Shown here: positions 1-7,447 of the stretch, in pieces
Position numbering within the stretch: the first letter of the stretch is position 1
How the letters are laid out: the number at the start of each line of letters is the position of its first letter
Assembly: GCF_018613855.1 (NCBI RefSeq)
Contig: NZ_JAGGPK010000009.1
Coordinates: 130,891-194,890, forward strand
Direction of reading: 5' to 3'
Length of the DNA: 64,000 bases
DNA from: Arthrobacter sp. ISL-30
GTDB taxonomy: Bacteria; Actinomycetota; Actinomycetes; Actinomycetales; Micrococcaceae
Notes under the pieces: model-generated
Seen by the model: the letters and a program-made list of their open reading frames with translations, nothing else
Told to the model about the DNA's origin: nothing
Database searches by the model: none
Translations under genes and position numbers: made by a program

Positions 1-51
1 GTAGACGGCCGGACTCCCGGCGGCAAGCTGATCCGCCGCGGCGGCGTCTGA
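1..51 (+). CDS. 3' end of a gene truncated by the window edge
   Basis: An open frame enters from the left edge and stops with TGA at 49-51. Only 16 residues are visible, ending in GKLIRRGGV, which is too little to name a family. It lies 10 bases before the next start on the same strand, so the two genes may be co-transcribed. The reading frame is inferred only from the fit of this stop to the following gene. Confidence 0.45.
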   Translation, partial: VDGRTPGGKLIRRGGV

Positions 52-61
52 GGGGACCCCT

Positions 62-748
62 GTGGCCGTCAACGTCCACACCCCCAGGCCCGCTGGTTTC
101 CCCAGGCCCGCCCTGAGCAGCACCCGGGCTGAAGCCCGGGGCCTGGCCCTCTGGGTTCAGCCCAGCGAGTGCCAGGAGATCGATGCGGCCACCATGGCCC
201 GTGCGGTGGAGCTAATCCGCCTCAAGGCCCAGCAGCTTGCCCCGGGCGCCCAGATCAGTATCTGGCCCGCCTCGGGACCCCACACTTCCGGCGTCGGCGC
301 CAGCTCCGACGGCGGCACTCCGACGGAGACCGCCGACGCCGGGAACCCACCACCACAGGCCAACCCGAAAGGCGCCCCGCCTGCCGAACCGACAGCTGGC
401 GCGACCATTCCCCTCGCCGGCCGCCGCAGCCGGGTGGCAGTAGATTTGGCGGCCGACGTCGTGCTCCTGGACGGCGATCCCGTGGCCTTCACGTCCATGG
501 AATACAAGCTGCTGCGCTACCTCGTGGTGAACTGTTCGAGGGCGATCGGGCGGGAGGAGCTGCAGCGGTTTATTGAGTTCCTTGACTGCCCCGGTGCCGC
601 ATTCCGCTCGATTGACGTGTACGTTGGACGCATCCGGCGGAAGCTCGGTTCGGCTCGCCATGTCGTTGCCACCGTGCGCGGCGGCGGCTACCAGTTTGTT
701 CCCGGTCCGCACGCTACCGTTCGTGGACCTGCGGAATACAGTATCTAG
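62..748 (+). CDS. Winged-helix (OmpR/PhoB-type) DNA-binding protein
   Basis: Predicted cytosolic DNA-binding protein of 228 residues. The C-terminal ~95 residues form a transcriptional-regulator winged helix: a VLLDGDPVAFTSMEYKLLRYL strand-helix start, then SIDVYVGRIRRKLG and the wing VATVRGGGYQFVPG, all typical of OmpR/PhoB effector domains. The N-terminal ~130 residues lack a receiver domain and contain a Pro/Ala/Gly/Thr-rich low-complexity linker around residues 75-125, so the usual phospho-acceptor Asp is absent. The start is GTG at 62. It could be an orphan regulator; the target is not evident. Confidence 0.8.
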   Translation: MAVNVHTPRPAGFPRPALSSTRAEARGLALWVQPSECQEIDAATMARAVELIRLKAQQLAPGAQISIWPASGPHTSGVGASSDGGTPTETADAGNPPPQANPKGAPPAEPTAGATIPLAGRRSRVAVDLAADVVLLDGDPVAFTSMEYKLLRYLVVNCSRAIGREELQRFIEFLDCPGAAFRSIDVYVGRIRRKLGSARHVVATVRGGGYQFVPGPHATVRGPAEYSI

Positions 749-844
749 CTGCGCGGTTACCCGGATAGACCATTTGCCGGCAGAAAGCGCCGGCACGGCC
801 AAAACCAGGTCGCCCACACGGCGGCATTGAATGTAAGGATCACC

Positions 845-1312
845 ATGACCCAGAAACTCCTCGCCGGATCGCAGGCCCCGGACTTCACCCTGTCCGACGC
901 CAAAGGCAACAAGGTCTCGCTGTCCGACTACCGAGGCCGCAACGTCATTGTCTACTTCTACCCGGAAGCCTCCACCCCGGGTTGCACAACTGAGGCCTGC
1001 GACTTCCGCGACAGCCTCGCCAGCCTCCAGTCGTCCGGCTACGATGTCCTCGGCATCTCGCCCGACGCCCCGGAAAAGATCGCAGGCTTCGTTGACGAAT
1101 ACTCGCTCACCTTCCCGCTGCTCTCTGACGAGGACCACGCTGTCGCGCTGGCCTATGGCGCCTGGGGCGAAAAGGTCCGGGATGGGGAGATCGTTGAGGG
1201 CCTCGTGCGCTCCACGGTAGTGCTCGACGGCGATGCCCGGGTCAAGCTGACCCAGTACCAGGTGCAGGCCCAGGGTCACGTGGCCAAGCTGCGCGCCGAA
1301 CTGGGCCTCTAA
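845..1312 (+). CDS. bcp: Thioredoxin-dependent thiol peroxidase (BCP/peroxiredoxin Q)
   Basis: Reduces hydroperoxides in the cytosol using thioredoxin as electron donor. The 155-residue product begins MTQKLLAGSQAPDFTL and carries the peroxiredoxin active site PEASTPGCTTEACDFRD, with peroxidatic Cys in PGCT and a resolving Cys five residues later, the BCP/PrxQ spacing. Length is normal for the family. ATG at 845 is preferred over the upstream in-frame TTG at 827 because an AAGGA Shine-Dalgarno sits 6-10 bases before it and the family start aligns there. Transcription probably ends in the stem-loop just after the stop. Confidence 0.93.
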   Translation: MTQKLLAGSQAPDFTLSDAKGNKVSLSDYRGRNVIVYFYPEASTPGCTTEACDFRDSLASLQSSGYDVLGISPDAPEKIAGFVDEYSLTFPLLSDEDHAVALAYGAWGEKVRDGEIVEGLVRSTVVLDGDARVKLTQYQVQAQGHVAKLRAELGL

Positions 1313-1388
1313 CCAACCCAACCAGTTCGCAGTAGATGTCGTTATGGCGCTCTAAGCGACATCATCTACCGCCAGTCAGTTCCGTGTT
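1313..1388. repeat. Hairpin repeat, family copy 1 (3' of bcp)
   Basis: An imperfect inverted repeat starts immediately after the bcp stop codon. The left arm contains CCAGTTCGCAGTAGATGTCG and the right arm AGCGACATCATCTACC followed by GCCAGTCAGTT. It shares the core GCAGTAG-TGTCGTTA with three other hairpins in this window (14.8, 59.9 and 63.8 kb). This copy is the most diverged. It probably serves as a factor-independent terminator or is a REP-like element. The remaining ~195 bases before the next gene hold only a short AT-richer stretch that may be its promoter. Confidence 0.65.
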
Positions 1389-1585
1389 GGGTAGCGTGTT
1401 GGAACGGGCCGAAGCGTGGTATTACTGAGCTGTAAAGCATTTCCACGGTTCTGTCATGAAGCTGATCAGGGATGTTATGTTTCGGCTTGAATTTCCATTT
1501 ACGCGTAACCACACTTGCGTTCGCGCGCATTGCGGGGAACGGTCTCATGTGACAAACACCCCCGAATCGATAGTTAATTAGCCCT

Positions 1586-2779
1586 ATGGATTCCAGCCCC
1601 GACCAGCGCCGCGCCGTAGTCATCGAGGATGACCCGGATATTCGTGGGCTGCTCGTTTTAATGCTTAAGAAGCTGGACTTCGAAGTAACCGAGGCATCAA
1701 CCGGGCTGGACGGCATTCGGGCCGTGAGGGAGACCCACGCGGACCTCGTGACGCTGGACCTGAACCTGCCCGACATCGACGGCCTGGAGGTCTGCCGTCG
1801 ACTCCGCGAATTCTCCGACGCCTACATCATGATGCTCACGGCGCGGGCAGAAGAGATCGACAGGCTGACGGGCCTGGACACCGGTGCCGATGACTACATC
1901 AACAAGCCGTTCAGCCCCAAGGAAATCCAGGCTCGCATCAAGGCGATGTTCCGCAGATCGCGCGCATCGTCATCAACGGCCGTTGAGGACGAGCTGGCAC
2001 GCGCAGCGGAGGTCCAGCAGAGCCTGCTCCCGAAGGAGGCGGTGATGCTGGACGACTATGATGTCGCCGGCAGCTTCCGGCCCTCACGCAGTGTCGGCGG
2101 CGATTTCTACGACTGGTACCAGACACCGGACGGGCTCCACGTTACGTTCGCCGATGCCATGGGTAAAGGTATGGGGGCGGCCCTGATTGCGGCCACGGTC
2201 CGCGCAGTGATGCGCTCCGTGGCCAGCAGGGCCGGGATTGACAGCGCCTTCCGGGCGGCGAGCGCTACTATCGCCGCGGATCTTGACCAGTCCGATTCCT
2301 TCGTCACGCTCTTTCATGCGCGCCTCAATGCGGCCACCGGCAAGGTCAGCTACATCGACGCCGGACACGGCCTTGCGTTGCACCTCCGCGCTGACGGCAG
2401 CGTGACTCGGCTGGCTGCGGCAGGGCCGCCGGTGGGCGCATGGAGTGGACAGCAGTGGCCGGCGTCCGAAGTTGACCTGGCGCCGGGAGACAGCCTGGTG
2501 GTGGTCAGCGACGGCGTCCTGGATGCCTTCCAGGACCTGGACGAATTCACGAAGCATGTGGAGGCCGCGGTCCGCGCCCAGAAGACGGCCGAACTCGCCT
2601 GCCAAGCCGTGCTGGACCTCGCTCCGGCTGACACAGCGGGCGACGACGTCACGGCACTAATCGTGCGGCGCCTGGACGGGAGTGGCGAGTTGCCGGAAGC
2701 CGCCAGCGAAGCCGGCGAACTGGCGACAGCCTCTGCAGCTCCCTCCGCCACGCCTGACGGATCAGACCGGCAGGGCTGA
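1586..2779 (+). CDS. Response regulator with SpoIIE/RsbU-type PP2C phosphatase output
   Basis: Receives a phosphoryl signal and should dephosphorylate a STAS-domain anti-anti-sigma protein. Residues 9-125 form a receiver domain with acidic pair EDD, phospho-acceptor Asp in TLDLNLPD, LTAR switch Thr and Lys in NKPF. A helical linker with AAEVQQSLLPKE leads to a PP2C/SpoIIE domain (about 150-365) with metal-binding motifs GGDFYDWY, FADAMGKGMGAA, SDGVLDAF and AGDDVTALIVRR. A Pro/Ala/Ser tail follows. It is the first gene of a four-gene cluster; the STAS and kinase genes downstream are its obvious partners. No sensor histidine kinase lies nearby. Confidence 0.93.
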   Translation: MDSSPDQRRAVVIEDDPDIRGLLVLMLKKLDFEVTEASTGLDGIRAVRETHADLVTLDLNLPDIDGLEVCRRLREFSDAYIMMLTARAEEIDRLTGLDTGADDYINKPFSPKEIQARIKAMFRRSRASSSTAVEDELARAAEVQQSLLPKEAVMLDDYDVAGSFRPSRSVGGDFYDWYQTPDGLHVTFADAMGKGMGAALIAATVRAVMRSVASRAGIDSAFRAASATIAADLDQSDSFVTLFHARLNAATGKVSYIDAGHGLALHLRADGSVTRLAAAGPPVGAWSGQQWPASEVDLAPGDSLVVVSDGVLDAFQDLDEFTKHVEAAVRAQKTAELACQAVLDLAPADTAGDDVTALIVRRLDGSGELPEAASEAGELATASAAPSATPDGSDRQG

Positions 2780-2805
2780 ATTCCGGCGTCGAACAGGGGT
2801 GGGAA

Positions 2806-4755
2806 TTGACTCGTTTTTGGACCCGGCTCATCGTGGTGATGACCGTCGTCCTGGGCGTGAACTACGTGGCATGGCGCTGGCTTGGATCTTTGAACTGGGA
2901 CGCCTGGTGGATCGCCGTGCCGCTCGTGGCCGCCGAAACGTACAGCCTGATCGACGTCTTGCTCTTCGGGATGACCGTGTGGCGGCTCAAGAGCCGGGGT
3001 GCTCCCCCGGCGGCGCCCGATGATGCGACTGTGGACGTCTTCATCACCACCTACAACGAGCCCCTGGACCTGGTGATGACGACAGCCCTGGCGGCAAAGG
3101 ATATCCACCGCCCCCACAGCACCTGGATCCTGGACGACGGCGACAGGGAGGAGCTCAGGCGGCTCGCCGAAGAGCACGGAATCGGCTACGTTACCCGAAG
3201 CGCGGATTGGGCGGATATGCCCAGGCACGCCAAGGCCGGCAACCTGAACAACGCACTCATGGTCACGCACGGGGAATTCCTGCTGATCCTCGACGCCGAC
3301 CAGATCCCCGAGCCGGACATCCTGGACAAGACGCTGGGCTACTTCAACAACCCCCGGGTGGCCCTGGTCCAGACGCCGCAATACTTCATCAACGTCCCTA
3401 AGGATGACCCGCTTGGCAGCCAGGCCCCGCTCTTCTACGGCCCCATCCAGCAGGGCAAGGACGGGTGGAATGCCGCCTTCTTCTGCGGATCGAATGCCCT
3501 GCTTCGTCGCGAGGCGCTCATGCAGCTGGGCCTGGTGGGCTATGTAAGGGAAACCGAGCGGAACATCCGCCAGGCACTCGCCGCCTCGCGTTCGGCCATC
3601 CGAAAAGCCAGGCGATCGGCCGACGCCGACAATCCCCTCGTGGAACACATGCTCAATGAGGTGGAGGCCGTCACTAATGAAGCCCAGGAGCAGCTCGAGA
3701 CGGGCGCCTCTCTGAGCGAAATCACCTACCGCGTCCGCCGAAAGGTAGAGCAGGCCGTCCAGACGCTCGTACAGGCTGACTTTTCCGCACTGCAGTCCGA
3801 CTTGGAGGAAATCGCCGCCCTCGAACTGGCCCACGTGGGAGAGTCCGGCCTCCCCGTTGTGGCAGGCGACGCCGTCGAAGTCATGTCCGGCCGGGAGTGG
3901 TCACCGCTGGGCGCCCTGGAATCCGTCCAGGCGATACTGGACGCCATCTCCGTGGAACGCATCAATGAGGCACAGCCGGTCATGCCGTTGGCCACAATCT
4001 CGGTCACCGAGGACATGGCCACCGCCATGCGCCTGCACGCCCTGGGCTGGCAGAGCGTCTACCACCACGAGGTCCTGGCGAACGGCCTGGCCCCGGAGGA
4101 CCTGAAGACCATGCTCACGCAGCGGCTTCGCTGGGCGCAGGGCACCGTCCAGGTGATGCTCCGTGAGAACCCGCTGGTGCAGCGAGGACTTTCGTGGGGC
4201 CAGCGGCTGATGTACTTCGCCACCATGTGGACCTACCTGGGCGGCTTCACCGCCGTCGTTTACTTTGCCGCCCCGATCGTCTACCTGGCGTTTGGCGTCC
4301 TCCCTGTCAGCAGCCTCAGTACAGATTTCTTTATCCGGTTCATTCCGTTCATGCTGGCAAACCAGCTGCTGTTCTGGGTGGCCGGCCGCGGCATCAAGAC
4401 CTGGCGGGGGCAGCAGTACAGCCTCGCGCTGTTCCCCACCTGGATCAAGGCCTGCACGACGGCGGCCCGGAACGTCTGGTTCGGGCGCCCCCTGGGATTC
4501 GCCGTTACGCCCAAGGCCAGGCAGAGCGGCGGGCCCGGCTGGAGCCTGATCCGTCCGCAAATCGTCGTGTCCGCGCTCCTGGTGGTCGCGCTCATCGTTG
4601 GAGTGGCGCGCCTTGCTGCCGGCCTGTTGGAGCCGGTGGGTACGCTGGTGAACGTAGTGTGGGTGGCTTTCGATCTAGTGGTCATGAGCGTTCTGTTCAG
4701 GGCTGTCAGGTACAAAGGTTTTATCCCTGAGGAGAGGAACGCTGATGCAGTTTAG
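2806..4755 (+). CDS. Processive family 2 glycosyltransferase, cellulose-synthase-like, with helical insertion
   Basis: Membrane glycosyltransferase expected to polymerise and export a polysaccharide. Two N-terminal membrane segments are followed by a GT2 core with ILDDGD (~108), LDADQIPEPD (~163), VTEDM (~398) and QRLRWAQG (~438), the D,D,D,Q(R/Q)xRW set of BcsA-type enzymes, then 4-5 C-terminal membrane helices. No PilZ domain is visible. Between the conserved FFCGSNALLRREAL and the TEDM motif lies about 145 extra residues (~250-394), charged and helix-rich, which BcsA-type enzymes lack. The TTG start at 2806 follows a GGTGGGAA-type ribosome site. The 3' end overlaps the STAS gene by 11 bases, implying translational coupling. 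The sugar substrate cannot be told. Confidence 0.88.
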   Translation: MTRFWTRLIVVMTVVLGVNYVAWRWLGSLNWDAWWIAVPLVAAETYSLIDVLLFGMTVWRLKSRGAPPAAPDDATVDVFITTYNEPLDLVMTTALAAKDIHRPHSTWILDDGDREELRRLAEEHGIGYVTRSADWADMPRHAKAGNLNNALMVTHGEFLLILDADQIPEPDILDKTLGYFNNPRVALVQTPQYFINVPKDDPLGSQAPLFYGPIQQGKDGWNAAFFCGSNALLRREALMQLGLVGYVRETERNIRQALAASRSAIRKARRSADADNPLVEHMLNEVEAVTNEAQEQLETGASLSEITYRVRRKVEQAVQTLVQADFSALQSDLEEIAALELAHVGESGLPVVAGDAVEVMSGREWSPLGALESVQAILDAISVERINEAQPVMPLATISVTEDMATAMRLHALGWQSVYHHEVLANGLAPEDLKTMLTQRLRWAQGTVQVMLRENPLVQRGLSWGQRLMYFATMWTYLGGFTAVVYFAAPIVYLAFGVLPVSSLSTDFFIRFIPFMLANQLLFWVAGRGIKTWRGQQYSLALFPTWIKACTTAARNVWFGRPLGFAVTPKARQSGGPGWSLIRPQIVVSALLVVALIVGVARLAAGLLEPVGTLVNVVWVAFDLVVMSVLFRAVRYKGFIPEERNADAV

Positions 4756-5077
4756 CTATGAGGTTAAGGACTCCTATGCGGAGGTGAAAGGCTCCGGCCG
4801 CCTGAACATGGTGGCCGCTCCAAAGCTCCGTGAAGTGGTGGCCGAAGTGGTGGCCGCCGGCTCCAGTAAGGTGGTGGTCAACCTCGAGGAGACGGTGTTC
4901 ATGGATTCCTCCGGCCTCGGCGCCTTGATTGGCTGCCTCAAAGCTGCACGACAGGCTGGCGGCGACCTCCGCATCTCAGGTGTGCAGCCCCAGGTCAGGA
5001 TGGTCCTCGAGCTGACCAATATGGACCGGGTGCTAACGTCCTACCCCACAGCTGAGGCGGCGTTCAGCGATGACTGA
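4745..5077 (+). CDS. STAS-domain anti-sigma factor antagonist
   Basis: Small cytosolic partner-switching protein of 110 residues. The STAS signature VVVNLEETVFMDSSGLGALI contains the phospho-acceptor Ser of the DSSGLG motif; RMVLELTNMDRVL is the usual C-terminal helix. In SpoIIAA/RsbV-like systems the unphosphorylated protein sequesters the anti-sigma kinase. The start overlaps the end of the glycosyltransferase gene and its own end overlaps the kinase gene by 8 bases, so stoichiometry is probably set by coupling. The PP2C protein two genes upstream is the likely phosphatase. Confidence 0.93.
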   Translation: MQFSYEVKDSYAEVKGSGRLNMVAAPKLREVVAEVVAAGSSKVVVNLEETVFMDSSGLGALIGCLKAARQAGGDLRISGVQPQVRMVLELTNMDRVLTSYPTAEAAFSDD

Positions 5078-5501
5078 GATGGTGGCTCGCCGGGGCTACC
5101 GCGGCGAGTCCGTCCCTGAGGCCATCGAGGCTGTTCATACTGAACTGGACTCGCTGTGGGAGGATGCCGACTTCGTCCCCGAGATGGACCGCATGACCTT
5201 CACCACGGCTGTGATCGAGGCGGCGTCCAATATTGTCCAGCATGCCGAGCCGGTCGCCGAGGCCCCGGTCGAGCTGGGGGTCGATATCAGTGTGTGGTCC
5301 ACCCGCCTTGTGGCGCGCGTGACCGCCTTCAACGCGAAGGAACCCTTCGCTTCCCCACCCGAGACAGGCCTGCCCGACGACGACTCCGAGTCCGGGCGGG
5401 GCCTTGCCCTGATTGAAGCCCTGGTCACCACGGTGACGTTTGAACGCCAGGATGCAACGAATACCTGGATTCTGACCCGAAATTCCACGTCGGCGGCATA
5501 G
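5070..5501 (+). CDS. RsbW-like ATP-binding anti-sigma kinase (HATPase_c)
   Basis: GHKL-type kinase of 143 residues that should phosphorylate the STAS protein and bind a sigma factor or another target. The N box is visible in AVIEAASNIVQHA and the G2 region in ESGRGLALIEALV. The G1 box, normally DxGxG or DxGPPF, is replaced by a VTAFNAKEPFA stretch, so the adenine-contacting Asp is missing; this may mean weakened or altered ATP binding. No sigma-factor gene lies in the window, so the target is remote or the module acts on the glycosyltransferase encoded in the same operon. Confidence 0.85.
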   Translation: MTEMVARRGYRGESVPEAIEAVHTELDSLWEDADFVPEMDRMTFTTAVIEAASNIVQHAEPVAEAPVELGVDISVWSTRLVARVTAFNAKEPFASPPETGLPDDDSESGRGLALIEALVTTVTFERQDATNTWILTRNSTSAA

Positions 5502-5533
5502 AAGCAGCCGGTGCGCAGGAGAAGGAGGCAATC

Positions 5534-6637
5534 ATGACCAACCAGCCAGGAACCCAGCCCGAAACGCTGAGAGTCGGGGTGGTGGGTGTCGGATGGGCGG
5601 GCCGGCAGCACCTCAAGGCGTACAAGGATATGGACCGCGTCGAGCTCGTGGCGTTGGCAGCCATGGAGGAAGACCTCGTCAGGGACCTCAAAGCCGAGTA
5701 CGGGATTCCCCACAGTTTTTCCCGCTGGGAGGACCTCATCGAGCTCGAGGGCCTGGACGCCATCAGCGTGGCCGTTCCGACGTTCCTCCACGCGCCGATC
5801 GCTATCGCGGCGTTCGAGCGGGGGCTCCATGTGCTCAGTGAAAAGCCGCTGGCACGGAACGGGCAGGAAGGCCTGACCATGGTGGAAGCCGCCCGCAAGG
5901 CACACAGAGTCCTCGATGTCGCCTTCAACCACCGCCGCCGCGGTGACATCGCCCAGCTGAAAAACCTCATCGACGTTGGAGAGTTGGGCCGGCCCTATTA
6001 CGCAAAGGCATCGTGGCTGCGCCGCTCCGGAATCCCGATGCTGGGCAGCTGGTTCACCAGTCCTGAGCTCGCCGGCGGCGGTCCACTGGCCGACATCGGC
6101 GTGCACGTGCTTGATTACTCCCTGCATCTGCTGGGAGAGCCCCGGGTTCTGTCTGTGAGCGCTGCCACGCACTCGGAGCTGGGCCCTCGTGGACTGGGCG
6201 GCAACGCCCGGTATTCGGCGATGAAGTCAAGCCACAAATTCGAGGTGGAGGACTTCGCTGCCGCGTTCATGCGCCTGGAGGGAGGCGGCACGCTGATCCT
6301 CGAGGCGGGCTGGGCCGCCTATCGGGACGAGGACGACCTGCTCGACTTTATGGTTTATGGCACCGACGGCGGCGCGGACCTACGCGCGTTGGGAACGCCC
6401 AGCGCCCCTGTCGGGGACCTGCGGATCTTCAAGGAAAAGAACGGACAGAACGCCGATTACGTGGTGGTGGCCGAGGCTGGCAGGGGACACCACGCCGTCG
6501 TCGAGGATTTCATTAACGCCATTCGAGGCGGTTCGGCCGTGTGGAGTGAACACGACGGCTCCCTCGCCTTGACCCGGGCGCTGGTGCTCGACGCCTGCTA
6601 CGAATCCGCGCGGGAACAGCGCGAAGTCAGGCTGTGA
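5534..6637 (+). CDS. Gfo/Idh/MocA family oxidoreductase
   Basis: NAD(P)-dependent sugar or inositol-type dehydrogenase. The N-terminal Rossmann fold reads RVGVVGVGWAGRQHLKAY, followed by SVAVPTFLHAPIAIAAFERG and LSEKPLARN, which contains the conserved EKP catalytic Lys. The C-terminal half is the GFO_IDH_MocA alpha/beta domain with the DIGVHVLDYSLHLLG segment that carries the conserved His. Length (367) is normal. A strong GGAGAAGGAGG ribosome site precedes ATG 5534. It ends one base before the ThuA-like gene; Gfo/Idh plus ThuA pairs are common sugar-catabolic partners. The substrate is unknown. Confidence 0.9.
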   Translation: MTNQPGTQPETLRVGVVGVGWAGRQHLKAYKDMDRVELVALAAMEEDLVRDLKAEYGIPHSFSRWEDLIELEGLDAISVAVPTFLHAPIAIAAFERGLHVLSEKPLARNGQEGLTMVEAARKAHRVLDVAFNHRRRGDIAQLKNLIDVGELGRPYYAKASWLRRSGIPMLGSWFTSPELAGGGPLADIGVHVLDYSLHLLGEPRVLSVSAATHSELGPRGLGGNARYSAMKSSHKFEVEDFAAAFMRLEGGGTLILEAGWAAYRDEDDLLDFMVYGTDGGADLRALGTPSAPVGDLRIFKEKNGQNADYVVVAEAGRGHHAVVEDFINAIRGGSAVWSEHDGSLALTRALVLDACYESAREQREVRL

Positions 6638-6638
6638 C

Positions 6639-7382
6639 ATGGCGGAAAAGCTGAACATCCTCGTATGGAACGAAGGCGTCCACGAGGCACGCAACCAGCC
6701 CGAGACCATGGCCAGGATGTATCCGAGTGGCATGCATGGGGCCATCGCGGACGGCTTGCGTGATTCCTACCCGGAGGCGGACATTTCGACGGCGACACTC
6801 GCCGACCCGGAGCACGGCCTGGAGGAGGACACCCTCGCGGGGACCGATGTGCTGCTGTGGTGGGGCCACGCGGCCCACGAGCAAGTCAGCGACGACGTCG
6901 TGGAGCGCGTCCAGCGGCATGTGCTCGGCGGCATGGGGCTGGTTGTTCTCCATTCGGGCCACTTCTCCAGGATCTTCACCCGGCTGTTGGGCACCACCTG
7001 CTCGCTGCAGTGGCGTAACGAGGGCGAACGCGAGCTGATCTGGACGGTCAAGCCGTCGCATCCCATCGCCGCCGGTGTGGAGAGTCCCATCGTCATTCCG
7101 GAGCACGAGATGTACGGCGAACTGTTCGACATTCCGGAGCCGGACGACCTCATCTTCATCAGTTCCTTTGAAGGCGGCGAAGTGTTCCGCTCCGGCGTCA
7201 CCTTCTCCCGTGGCAGGGGCCGGATTTTCTACTTCAGCCCAGGTGACCAGGACTATCCGATTTATCACCAGCCGCAGATCAGGAAGGTCATCGCCAACGG
7301 CGTCGGATGGGTGGGTCAGCCGGATGTGCGACGGCAGGCGCCTTCCGTGGGAAACCCCGCCCGGAACTGGTTCGCGGGTTAG
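6639..7382 (+). CDS. ThuA-like (trehalose utilisation) domain protein
   Basis: A 247-residue class I glutamine-amidotransferase-fold protein. The segments LNILVWNEGVHEARN, DVLLWWGHAAHEQV, GLVVLHSGHFSRIF and GRIFYFSPGDQDYPIYHQP match the ThuA family. ThuA of rhizobia acts with ThuB, a Gfo/Idh/MocA enzyme, in oxidising disaccharides to 3-keto derivatives, and a member of that family lies immediately upstream here with a one-base gap. The product is probably cytosolic and has no signal peptide. The exact substrate is inferred only from context. Confidence 0.88.
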   Translation: MAEKLNILVWNEGVHEARNQPETMARMYPSGMHGAIADGLRDSYPEADISTATLADPEHGLEEDTLAGTDVLLWWGHAAHEQVSDDVVERVQRHVLGGMGLVVLHSGHFSRIFTRLLGTTCSLQWRNEGERELIWTVKPSHPIAAGVESPIVIPEHEMYGELFDIPEPDDLIFISSFEGGEVFRSGVTFSRGRGRIFYFSPGDQDYPIYHQPQIRKVIANGVGWVGQPDVRRQAPSVGNPARNWFAG

Positions 7383-7394
7383 CTCCTGGTTATT

Positions 7395-7447
7395 TGCCGC
7401 TGTTTGTGGGGAGTGCCGCCGTTTCAGGGGAGTGCCGCTGTTTCAGG
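7395..7447. repeat. 19-bp tandem repeat, 2.8 units
   Basis: Three copies of TGCCGCTGTTTCAGGGGAG-like units sit head to tail with an exact 19-base period (7395-7413, 7414-7432, 7433-7447 partial). Units differ at one to three positions. The array covers the gap between ThuA and the aminotransferase gene and runs across the latter's stop codon (7443-7445). No terminator-like hairpin is obvious in it. Confidence 0.75.

Noticed and set aside
212..1321. 369-codon minus-strand frame across the winged-helix and bcp genes
   Set aside because: It is the complement of two well-supported genes, has no family resemblance, and reflects high GC third positions.
2350..3834. 494-codon minus-strand frame opposite the phosphatase and glycosyltransferase genes
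   Set aside because: The plus strand carries unmistakable catalytic motifs; the minus frame shows none and no ribosome site.
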